A DNA stretch of 64,000 bases from Clostridia bacterium. GTDB lineage: Bacteria > Bacillota > Clostridia > Christensenellales > Aristaeellaceae. The position numbers and the translations under genes are program-made. Under the pieces are notes generated by a model. The model ran no database searches. It was not told the DNA's origin and saw only the letters and a list, made by a program, of their open reading frames with translations. Shown here piece after piece: positions 54,376 to 61,421 of the stretch (position 1 is the first letter of the stretch; each line of letters opens with the position of its first letter). The stretch covers positions 47,358-111,357 of the forward strand of contig JAFRPG010000031.1 of NCBI GenBank assembly GCA_017429265.1. Direction: 5' to 3'.

Positions 54376-55445
54376 CAGAGTATCCTCTTCTCGACGCGAT
54401 CTCGAATTCACTGTGGCATCACGAATATCCGCCTGCCGTCGCATCTGATCTTTTATCTGAAGCACAATTGCAAGCGGTTGATGGGCTGATACAGCCGCCT
54501 TCCTATGAGAGGATTGCTTCTTATATTCGCTACTGTTATGAGGAAGGAGAATTGGTTAAATTACTGCAGACAAAAGGGATCTTGGCTGTTATCCTGAAGG
54601 GGTCTGCTTCTGCGGTTTATTATCCCGTGCCAGCTGGACGATCATTTGGCGATATTGATTTTATCGTTTCACCTACGCGGTATTTTGAGACGACTAAGTT
54701 ACTGGAAGCGAACTCATACACCAGAGGAGCGGATGAGGAGCGCCATATCTCGTACTACAAAAATGGCCTTCGTTTTGAATTGCATCGCTACTATTCTCAC
54801 GAAGATGAGTACATTGAAAAATGTATTCTCGATGGAATTGAGCATAGAGTAATGGGACGGATTAATGAGCACGAGTTTCCTATGCTGCCGCCATTGGAAA
54901 ACGGGCTTGTTCTCTTAGACCATATGAGGAGCCATCTGCGAGGCGGCCTGGGATTGCGTCAGATTATCGATTGGATGATGTTCTGCGATAAAGTGCTGGA
55001 TGACGATTTCTGGTATAACTGTTTTCGGCCAGTTGCGGATAGGACGGGACTGTTGATACTGGCAAAAACGACGACAGCACTTTGTCAGAAGTACCTGGGT
55101 TTGAAACAAACGATTACCTGGTGCAGCGATGCGAAGGACGATCTCATTGATAAACTGCTTGAAAGTCTCATCTCCTCCGGAAACTTTGGCAGTAAGCAAG
55201 GATTGGGCGCTAATGCAGAGCGAATTACTGCTGCAATAAAGCGACAAGGACTGTTCCGTTATCTTCAACAAGCCGGCGAGAAGAATTGGAGAGCGTATCG
55301 CAAACACCCTTGGCTTCGTCCGTTCTGCTGGGTATTTCAAGTATTCCGTCTGATAAGGCGAGGGTTTAGAAGGGTATGGAAATTGCGATCTGATATCAAG
55401 CGTGGAAAAGACAGATACAAACTATTGAATAAACTGGGGATCTGA
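54372..55445 (+). CDS. Nucleotidyltransferase-fold protein (NTP_transf_5 family)
   Basis: 357 aa. ILKGSASAVYYP followed by GRSFGDIDFIVSP (about 75-100) is the nucleotidyltransferase signature G-S...D-x-D of this family; HYKNGLRFELHRYY holds a third acidic residue. The C-terminal part is helical and basic. Such proteins accompany capsule loci and many RiPP (including lasso-peptide) clusters, where a kinase- or nucleotidyl-transfer role is proposed. The start overlaps vanZ by 4 nt. A paralogue follows 14 nt later. Confidence 0.8.
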   Translation: MTEYPLLDAISNSLWHHEYPPAVASDLLSEAQLQAVDGLIQPPSYERIASYIRYCYEEGELVKLLQTKGILAVILKGSASAVYYPVPAGRSFGDIDFIVSPTRYFETTKLLEANSYTRGADEERHISYYKNGLRFELHRYYSHEDEYIEKCILDGIEHRVMGRINEHEFPMLPPLENGLVLLDHMRSHLRGGLGLRQIIDWMMFCDKVLDDDFWYNCFRPVADRTGLLILAKTTTALCQKYLGLKQTITWCSDAKDDLIDKLLESLISSGNFGSKQGLGANAERITAAIKRQGLFRYLQQAGEKNWRAYRKHPWLRPFCWVFQVFRLIRRGFRRVWKLRSDIKRGKDRYKLLNKLGI

Positions 55446-55459
55446 TTTGGTATTGGAAT

Positions 55460-56629
55460 ATGAATAGCTTCATTGAAATTGTTGCTGATTATCTGAACAA
55501 ACGGCAAACAACTGTTTCGCCGAATACAGACTGGGATAAGATCATAGACACAGCTGATAAACATGAACTGACTGCATTGTTGTATTATCAATGCAAAGGA
55601 TCTATTCCGACGCAGTACTTAGCGAAATTGGAACAAGCGAACAGGTCTGCGCTGTTCTACTATTTCAATCGAGCAAAAGAGGAACAGCAGATCCGGAAAA
55701 GCATGGAAGAAGAAGGGATCAGATGTTTTACCATTAAGGGATCTGCTATAGCTGCGTTTTATCCACACCCATATCTGCGCTCTATGGGGGATTCAGATTT
55801 CGTTATCGATGCATCGAATATGGATGATGCTCATAAGATCATGCTTCAAGGAGGCTATTCATGTATCTCTGTAGGAGAGTACTTGAAGAAGCGAATGATG
55901 GTTGAAATTCATCGATATCTTGCAGATATGATTCAAATCAACACAGTACGGGTTGTTGAGTTTTTTAATAGTTACTGGGATTATTTTCATGATGGCCAAC
56001 TTGATTGGAGTTTTCATTTTTTATATCTGCTCTTTCATCTCCGCTCGCATTTGATCGGAAGCGGGGTTGGATTGCGTCAATTTGCCGATACTGCCGTTCT
56101 GACCAAATACAATCAGGATTTAAACTGGCCTTGGATTAAAGCAAAACTGATTGAACTGGACATGTGGAACTTTGCACAGAAAGTATTCGCATTAAACTCT
56201 TACTGGTTTCAGATTAAACCGCCAATTGAATCGGAAGACGCGGAAGAGATATTCCTTTCACTCGCAACTGAGCAGATCCTGAAAAATGGTGTGTTTGGTT
56301 TTGCTGATAAGAACAACAGGGCTAATAGAATTTTGATGGACAATCGCATGAAAGGTCACTCACCAATCACAATCATGCTGAAAAGAGCGATTGCCAGCGT
56401 GTTCCCAAAGTACAAATTCATGATTCGAATGCCTCAATATGCCTTCCTGAAGGGTAAGCCATATTTCCTTCCTGTAGCTTGGATATACCGCGGATTCTAT
56501 ACGATCAAGAACAGAGGGTTCGCCCGGGCGAAAGCAGTGCTTGAGACTTCATTTACAACGCAAGAGGCCATAGATGAACGCAAGGCGTTGTTTGAGAAGT
56601 GGGGACTGAGAGACAGCGAAATGCAATAG
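55460..56629 (+). CDS. Nucleotidyltransferase-fold protein, paralogue (NTP_transf_5 family)
   Basis: 389 aa. FTIKGSAIAAFYP and LRSMGDSDFVIDA (about 92-118) repeat the signature of the previous gene, with D-x-D intact, and a third acidic residue in MVEIHRYL. Overall length and order of blocks match the preceding protein, although the sequences have diverged strongly, so this is an old duplication or two separately recruited family members. AT-rich codon use. Its substrate could be a peptide, a sugar or a lipid carrier. Confidence 0.8.
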   Translation: MNSFIEIVADYLNKRQTTVSPNTDWDKIIDTADKHELTALLYYQCKGSIPTQYLAKLEQANRSALFYYFNRAKEEQQIRKSMEEEGIRCFTIKGSAIAAFYPHPYLRSMGDSDFVIDASNMDDAHKIMLQGGYSCISVGEYLKKRMMVEIHRYLADMIQINTVRVVEFFNSYWDYFHDGQLDWSFHFLYLLFHLRSHLIGSGVGLRQFADTAVLTKYNQDLNWPWIKAKLIELDMWNFAQKVFALNSYWFQIKPPIESEDAEEIFLSLATEQILKNGVFGFADKNNRANRILMDNRMKGHSPITIMLKRAIASVFPKYKFMIRMPQYAFLKGKPYFLPVAWIYRGFYTIKNRGFARAKAVLETSFTTQEAIDERKALFEKWGLRDSEMQ

Positions 56630-56696
56630 TGAGTTCTGGAAACCAAGAGAATAATGAACTGTGTTAACAAACAAGCTGAAACAGGGAGTCACACAA

Positions 56697-57320
56697 ATGA
56701 CACGGGATGACAATCATGAATTTAACTTATCTGATGATCTTGGAAACTGCCCTCGAAAGAACAAAAGGAGGAGAGTCAGGATTCTACGCCTTGCTTTGGC
56801 TATTCTGTTCTCTTTTATTGTTGGATGGCGTGCGATGCCGCTGATTTGGCCGACGATCAAGGAAACGGTTGTTTACCCAGTCTTTCCGCAACTTCAGCCG
56901 ACACCTGTTCCGACGCCGAAGCCGTACGTGCCGGTGAGCAATGCCAAGACTGACTTTGACGCCGGAATCTCTGTTACCGACAGCGTAATCTATTACTTCT
57001 ACAAGGATTACTGCCCTTGGTGCAGTCAACTGACACCACTGACCGCCGCGCTGCCCGCGCAGATCAATCTCCCTAACGGATCGCGGAGCGCAGTGCGTCT
57101 GGTATGTCTGAACAAAGTGGAGGACGAATCCCTGCGGATCATCACGGAGTACTATGATGCACACGAAGTACCGGACGAGAGACGCCTTGTACCCGCCATG
57201 GTCATTGGCGACCTTTATCTCTTAGGTGGCGATGAAATCGGAGACCAACTGCTTGAAGCCTTGGTGGCGGGAGAAGGCCTGAAAACGCCCCTGCTGAACG
57301 GGACGGAACGTATACCCTGA
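56697..57320 (+). CDS. Membrane-anchored thioredoxin-like protein (CPWC)
   Basis: 207 aa from ATG 56697 (AGGGAG 8 nt upstream). A basic cytoplasmic tail (NKRRRVRILRL) precedes one membrane helix (about 31-50), a Pro-rich linker with PTPVPTPKP, and a thioredoxin-like domain. That domain contains VIYYFYKDYCPWCSQLTPL, a classical C-x-x-C redox site, and VPAMVIGDLYLLGG, the thioredoxin cis-Pro region. It faces outward. It could reduce or oxidise disulfides in exported proteins; position just before genes for Cys-rich peptides suggests these as clients. GC content rises here relative to the polysaccharide genes. Confidence 0.8.
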   Translation: MTRDDNHEFNLSDDLGNCPRKNKRRRVRILRLALAILFSFIVGWRAMPLIWPTIKETVVYPVFPQLQPTPVPTPKPYVPVSNAKTDFDAGISVTDSVIYYFYKDYCPWCSQLTPLTAALPAQINLPNGSRSAVRLVCLNKVEDESLRIITEYYDAHEVPDERRLVPAMVIGDLYLLGGDEIGDQLLEALVAGEGLKTPLLNGTERIP

Positions 57321-57417
57321 GTTTGGCGCGGTAGTGCTTTTTCGACTCGATATTGAGCCAAGTCAACAGCGCAGGGGGGCATGAAATCCGGCTCGTGCAG
57401 GAGAAATCGATCAGGAG

Positions 57418-57456
57418 AAATTCACTATTGCATTTTGCGGAACTGTGGTGTATATT
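57418..57456 (+). promoter_or_regulatory. Promoter of the radical SAM/RiPP genes, shared with the CpsD operon
   Basis: TTGCAT (57428-57433), 17-nt spacer, TATATT (57451-57456), 10 nt after AAATTC. 26 of 39 bases equal those at 26272-26310. A small hairpin CGCATG/CATGCG (57463-57481) directly follows the -10 and may be an operator or leader structure. The gap 57321-57562 holds nothing else. Confidence 0.65.
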
Positions 57457-57562
57457 ATATACGCATGGTTTTATCATGCGGTCTTATGCTTATGCTACAC
57501 GAATATTCAAACGTTCGTAATGACGGACGGTGCGACTGTTGAGGTAGGTGAAAGAGGCGGGG

Positions 57563-58948
57563 ATGCAAACAATAAGGGAAGCAAGGAAGAACATTGCTTT
57601 GCTGTGGCGCCGGCCGAAGCCTTCCCAGACCGTTTACCGGCCGATGAAATTCCTGCTTCAGACCCAGGTTGACGAGGGGCTGCTACTCTGCAATGTGGTG
57701 ACCTCGGAACTAGTTCTGCTTGACGGGGCGGAGAGAGAAGCGTTTGAGAGACTGCCTGCCGCCTATGTTCCGGAGATGGACGAACTCATTGCCCGGCATT
57801 ATGCGGTTCCTGAATCCTTCGACGAAAACCGGTCTGTCAGGGAGTTGAGAGCGCTCCTGAGAAAACTGGATGTGCCTAAACGCGTGAACGGTTTTACCAT
57901 CCTGCCTACAACGGAGTGCAACGCCCGGTGCTTCTACTGCTTTGAGAGCGACCACAAGCGGTGTACACTGACCGAAGAGATGGCTGACGACGTCGTCGAG
58001 TATATAGCCAGGGTCAGCAAGGGCGGGCCGGTCGAAATCAGTTGGTTTGGCGGAGAGCCCTTGGTGGGCAGCAAGCGAATCTCTCAGATCTGCGCGGGCC
58101 TTAGAGCCAGGGATATTCGGTACCGTTCTTCGATGGTCAGTAACGCCTACCTTTTTGACGAGGAACTCATCCGGGTCGCGAAGAATGAGTGGAATCTCAA
58201 GAATGTGCAGATTACTCTGGATGGTACGGAAACCGTCTATAACGAGACAAAGGCGTATGTCAATCCAAGAGACAATCCGTACAGACGGGTATTGAGGAAC
58301 ATTAACCTGCTCCTCGACAATGAGATCCTGGTCAATGTCCGACTGAACGTAACCGACAAGAATTATGAGGACTTGAACAAGCTAGTGGACGAACTGATCG
58401 GACAGTTTGCGGGAAAAAGCGGGTTCTCATGCTACTCACATGCGGTCTACGATGGGGTTGGCTTTGAACCCCTTCAGTATGATGATCGCACCCGGGAACA
58501 GATCGATGCTCAAACATCCTCATTGGATGCGAAGCTTCAGGGCCTCAACCTACTGGGCTCTTTGAAAAGGTTACCGAGCTTGCGCGTCATCAACTGTATG
58601 TCAGACAATGATGGATGCCGACTGATCTATCCGGATGGCAAGGTCGGAAAGTGCGAGAATCGTCCATCGCTGGATGCCGTCGGCGATATCTATCAGGATA
58701 TTACCGACCCGGAGAAAAACGACTGGTACAAAACGCCGGCCCAATCCCCAGGATGCAGAGACTGTTGCCTGTTCCCGACTTGCATGGATCTGAAATCGTG
58801 CCCCGAAGCGGGTGCGTGTTCCCGGATCCAACGCGAATGGAGGGTGAGCCGTTATCTCACACTCATCTCGGAGAGGTACCGGGAGTTCAGACAGAACAAT
58901 ACGCTGGATCACACCGAGTCCTCCAATTCATTGGAATGCGAAACGTAA
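57563..58948 (+). CDS. Radical SAM/SPASM peptide maturase
   Basis: 461 aa from ATG 57563 (AGAGG 5 nt upstream); a GTG 15 nt earlier is also possible. Order: an N-terminal RRE-like region (about 1-105), the radical SAM core with C119-x3-C123-x2-C126 (CNARCFYC) and WFGGEPLVG near 163-171, then a SPASM domain. Cys residues of the latter are spread from about residue 344 to the end (NCMSDNDGC, GKCENRP, GCRDCCLFPTCMDLKSCPE, ACSRIQ). Enzymes with this plan form thioether or carbon-carbon links in ribosomal peptides. The two Cys-rich peptides encoded directly downstream are the obvious substrates. Confidence 0.9.
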   Translation: MQTIREARKNIALLWRRPKPSQTVYRPMKFLLQTQVDEGLLLCNVVTSELVLLDGAEREAFERLPAAYVPEMDELIARHYAVPESFDENRSVRELRALLRKLDVPKRVNGFTILPTTECNARCFYCFESDHKRCTLTEEMADDVVEYIARVSKGGPVEISWFGGEPLVGSKRISQICAGLRARDIRYRSSMVSNAYLFDEELIRVAKNEWNLKNVQITLDGTETVYNETKAYVNPRDNPYRRVLRNINLLLDNEILVNVRLNVTDKNYEDLNKLVDELIGQFAGKSGFSCYSHAVYDGVGFEPLQYDDRTREQIDAQTSSLDAKLQGLNLLGSLKRLPSLRVINCMSDNDGCRLIYPDGKVGKCENRPSLDAVGDIYQDITDPEKNDWYKTPAQSPGCRDCCLFPTCMDLKSCPEAGACSRIQREWRVSRYLTLISERYREFRQNNTLDHTESSNSLECET

Positions 58949-58966
58949 AAGAAGGAGATGATCGCA

Positions 58967-59158
58967 ATGAAATCTTTTATGACTCCTGAGATGAAGATTG
59001 TGCAGCTGACCAATGAAAACGTCTTCTGCGCAAGTCCTGATTGTCCGTCGAATTGCCAGTTGAATTGCCCCGATTTTATCTGCAATGACTGCGTTGAGTG
59101 TACAGGCACATATCATTGTTTCGATTTTCTTTGCAGTGAACTGAAGTATAACGGTTAA
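58967..59158 (+). CDS. Cys-rich RiPP precursor peptide A
   Basis: 63 aa from ATG 58967 (AAGGAG 9 nt upstream; an ATG directly at the site is disfavoured). The leader MKSFMTPEMKIVQL is followed by a core with nine Cys (first in NVFCASPDC), ending CVECTGTYHCFDFLCSEL. No double-glycine motif and no signal peptide. The leader pattern M-K-x-F-x-x-P-E-M-x-I is shared with peptide B, as is the block C-x-G-T-Y-x-C-x3-C. It is 18 nt after the radical SAM gene. Thioether (sactipeptide- or ranthipeptide-type) or other crosslinks are inferred. Confidence 0.75.
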   Translation: MKSFMTPEMKIVQLTNENVFCASPDCPSNCQLNCPDFICNDCVECTGTYHCFDFLCSELKYNG

Positions 59159-59169
59159 TGGAGGTCAAT

Positions 59170-59349
59170 ATGAAGAGATTTGAAATGCCCGAGATGGTGA
59201 TCCAAAGATTCGACCCGGAAGGAGCTATCAGCACCTCCGCCTGCTTCGAGAGAAACGCTTGCTCAGAATGCTATTGCCAGACTGTTCAGTGTGGCGGTAC
59301 CTATGAATGCACAGGCTTGGTATGCAACACCCTCAGCGATTATGACTGA
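59170..59349 (+). CDS. Cys-rich RiPP precursor peptide B
   Basis: 59 aa from ATG 59170 with GGAGG 5 nt upstream. Leader MKRFEMPEMVIQRF, then a core with seven Cys containing CSECYCQTVQCGGTYECTGL and a final VCNTLSDYD. The match to peptide A in both leader start and the C-x-G-T-Y-x-C-x-x-x-C block shows common descent with core divergence, as in two-component bacteriocins or diversified RiPPs. No double-glycine motif. Confidence 0.75.
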   Translation: MKRFEMPEMVIQRFDPEGAISTSACFERNACSECYCQTVQCGGTYECTGLVCNTLSDYD

Positions 59350-59405
59350 GTCAATATCTCGCCCTGTTTGCGTCTGCTGATGTTTTCCACAATCGTGTAA
59401 GACTT

Positions 59406-59425
59406 TTTCAGAGAATTTTCTGAAA
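59406..59425. other. Small inverted repeats in the gap before the double-glycine peptide
   Basis: TTTCAGA (59406-59412) with TCTGAAA (59419-59425); a second hairpin CGCAAG/CTTGCG at 59470-59487. These are the only structures seen in the 260-nt gap 59350-59609. Neither is a standard terminator. Confidence 0.35.
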
Positions 59426-59609
59426 CAGCTGCCATCTGCATGGGTCTTGCGTATCAACAGGTGAAAGGACGCAAGAAAAAACTTGCGATTCCCTGAGGAT
59501 CGAAGAGTTTCCAAAGCGGTGACGGGAAAAGGTCGAACAGGGTGGCAAGAGGGTGTGCTCCTTTCAAAGACGGCGAGAACGAACACAAGACAAAAAGGAG
59601 GCAGAACAA

Positions 59610-59834
59610 ATGGAACGCAAAATCCTCAACGATCAGGAACTGGAACTGGTAACCGGCGGCTCGATCATCTTCAATGAAGATTGCTCCACTTGCGGACGCA
59701 AAAACAACGCAGAGTACAAGGTGCTCAACTTCAGCGCGATTCTCCAGTATGTCAGGGATAACCGCGACAAGATGCCAGAGAAGCAAATGATGGTAAACAT
59801 GTTGCAGCTGGGCTACATCACAACGAACAACTGA
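59610..59834 (+). CDS. Double-glycine leader peptide with CxxC core
   Basis: 74 aa from ATG 59610 with AAGGAGG 8 nt upstream, the strongest ribosome site of the region. The leader MERKILNDQELELVTGG ends in the E-L-x-x-V-x-G-G pattern cut by C39 peptidases; the predicted product starts SIIFNEDCSTCGRKNN and continues 57 residues with no further Cys. No membrane helix. It could be a bacteriocin-like peptide or the substrate of the PqqD/kinase/ABC genes that follow. The local ABC transporter has no C39 domain, so cleavage might use the transporter at 21.8 kb. Confidence 0.72.
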   Translation: MERKILNDQELELVTGGSIIFNEDCSTCGRKNNAEYKVLNFSAILQYVRDNRDKMPEKQMMVNMLQLGYITTNN

Positions 59835-59852
59835 GACTGAAACGCGACTTTG

Positions 59853-59887
59853 GATTCGGGTAGATCATCAGACCTACCCGAATCTTG
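59853..59887 (+). terminator. Hairpin between the peptide gene and the maturation genes (attenuator-like)
   Basis: Perfect 11-bp stem GATTCGGGTAG (59853-59863) with CTACCCGAATC (59874-59884), 10-nt loop, followed by TTGCTGT. The weak T-run suggests a partial terminator, fitting higher expression of the peptide than of the downstream genes. Confidence 0.6.
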
Positions 59888-59905
59888 CTGTATAGGAGAA
59901 TGACC

Positions 59906-60172
59906 ATGAAATGCAAGTATCTATTTGAGAAGATGGAACTGGATGGTGAAATCGTAGCGGTTCCCGTGGGTGAGAGCGCATCGGAACTGCATGCTGTGCT
60001 CAATCTGAACGAAGAGGCCATGCGTATCCTTGAGCTGTTGCGTGAAGAGACAACAGAGCAGGCGGTCGTGGCACAGTTGCTGAAGGAATACGATTCCGCA
60101 GAGGAAGAAATTGCGTCACTGGTGCACGCATTCATTGGTCAACTGCGCCAGGAAGGCTTTCTTGAAGAATAA
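59906..60172 (+). CDS. PqqD-family peptide-recognition protein
   Basis: 88 aa from ATG 59906 (AGGAG 7 nt upstream; the ATG at 59900 is 1 nt away). LHAVLNLNEEAMRILELLREETTEQAVVAQLLKEYD is the winged-helix PqqD/RRE core, with helix pairs and the terminal LRQEGFLE strand. PqqD-like RREs bind leader peptides and hand them to modifying enzymes. The stop overlaps the next ATG (TAATG). It probably binds the leader of the 59.6-kb peptide or of the Cys-rich peptides. Confidence 0.88.
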   Translation: MKCKYLFEKMELDGEIVAVPVGESASELHAVLNLNEEAMRILELLREETTEQAVVAQLLKEYDSAEEEIASLVHAFIGQLRQEGFLEE

Positions 60173-60894
60173 TGGATTGCATCATTCGCATTGCAAACAG
60201 AAACATCCTGATCCAGGGCACTTCTGATTTTTTCTGTAAAGCCTGTAGGGGTTATTTGGCAGATGAGGGATCGGAACCGGAGATTCGGATCAGGATCGAC
60301 GAGTCGATGATCCGCGCTGAAGCCACGCTTCATCAGGAAAACGGCGAGACGCTCAGTGCGAAAGCCGCGGAGAATGTTTTGGTGCACAGACTGATTGCAG
60401 AGGCCATGCTTGATCGTGGCGCCTTTTTGATGCATGGTGCCGTCATCGCGACTGGAAATGAAGCGTATTTGTTTTCAGCCCGAAGCGGCACAGGAAAGAC
60501 GACACATATGCAAAAATGGCTGCAGAATGACAAGAATGCCTATGTCGTGAACGGGGATAAACCACTGATTTTGATCCGTCCGGATGGGGCTTACGCTTGT
60601 GGAACACCGTGGTGCGGAAAAGAACACCTAGGAACGAACGCTGTTGTCCGGTTGCGCAGCATTGTGTTCATGCAGCGGAGCGAAGACAACCGCATGGAGA
60701 CAGTTTCTTTCAGATCTGCGCTTCCTATGCTTCTTGAGCAGATTTATCAGCCGGCAGATGCGAGGCATATGAAAACTACACTTGCCCTTTTGTCCGGTCT
60801 GAGAGAGCATACTACGTTTTATAAGTTCCGTTTCAACAACTTCCGGTACGATGCATTTCGGGTGTCGTACGATATCTTGACCAATCAGGACTGA
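60172..60894 (+). CDS. HPr-kinase-like P-loop protein
   Basis: 240 aa. The Walker A motif SARSGTGKTTH (about 101-111) is preceded by LMHGAVI, the usual start of the HprK/PEPCK-like kinase fold, and VNGDKPLI provides the following acidic segment. Relatives stand next to PqqD and S24/S26-like genes in RiPP clusters, including lasso-type ones, where a peptide kinase role is proposed. No HPr regulatory N-domain. ATG overlaps the pqqD stop. The substrate may be a Ser/Thr of the peptide product. Confidence 0.8.
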   Translation: MDCIIRIANRNILIQGTSDFFCKACRGYLADEGSEPEIRIRIDESMIRAEATLHQENGETLSAKAAENVLVHRLIAEAMLDRGAFLMHGAVIATGNEAYLFSARSGTGKTTHMQKWLQNDKNAYVVNGDKPLILIRPDGAYACGTPWCGKEHLGTNAVVRLRSIVFMQRSEDNRMETVSFRSALPMLLEQIYQPADARHMKTTLALLSGLREHTTFYKFRFNNFRYDAFRVSYDILTNQD

Positions 60895-60902
60895 TAACCT
60901 GT

Positions 60903-61412
60903 ATGTACAGCGACAGAAGCGGACAGGCAATGAATGAGCCTTTCTCTTTTGAAGACCTGTTGCGGGAGAAGGGCAGTTTTGTTTATACGAATGTTGGCAT
61001 CAGCATGATGCCGTTGCTTCGTCAGCATCGAGACATTATTGAGATTCGCAAGAAAGGCATAGACCGCTGCAAAAAGTATGATGCCGTTCTGTATAAACGC
61101 GGCAAGAAGTATATCCTTCATAGAATTGTCAAAGTTCGGGCTGATGACTATGTCATTGTGGGTGACAATTGTATTTGGCGTGAGTATGGCATAACGGATG
61201 ATGATATATTGGGTGTTATGACCCGGGTTGTTCGGAATGGCAGAACAATCGATGTCAACACAAACAAACTGTATAAGTTCTACGTCCACCTCTGGTGCGA
61301 CTTTTATCATGTGCGGGCCGGCATCCTTGCGATGATCCAGATCGTGAAGCGGCTTGGGCACATGGTGAAGAAAGCGCTGCACATGGACAAACACAAAGAA
61401 AGGGAAAACTGA
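60903..61412 (+). CDS. S24/S26 peptidase-like protein
   Basis: 169 aa. VGISMMPLLRQHRDII (about 31-46) matches the serine motif of signal-peptidase-like S24/S26 proteins (Ser35), and KYDAVLYKRGKKYILHRIVKV followed by VGDNC forms the next two conserved strands. A single catalytic Lys cannot be singled out with confidence, because several Lys/Arg lie in that strand. One hydrophobic segment near the C-terminus may touch the membrane. Probable leader or signal peptidase of the RiPP system, or a non-catalytic partner. It lies 8 nt after the kinase-like gene. Confidence 0.75.
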   Translation: MYSDRSGQAMNEPFSFEDLLREKGSFVYTNVGISMMPLLRQHRDIIEIRKKGIDRCKKYDAVLYKRGKKYILHRIVKVRADDYVIVGDNCIWREYGITDDDILGVMTRVVRNGRTIDVNTNKLYKFYVHLWCDFYHVRAGILAMIQIVKRLGHMVKKALHMDKHKEREN

Positions 61413-61421
61413 GGAAGACGG

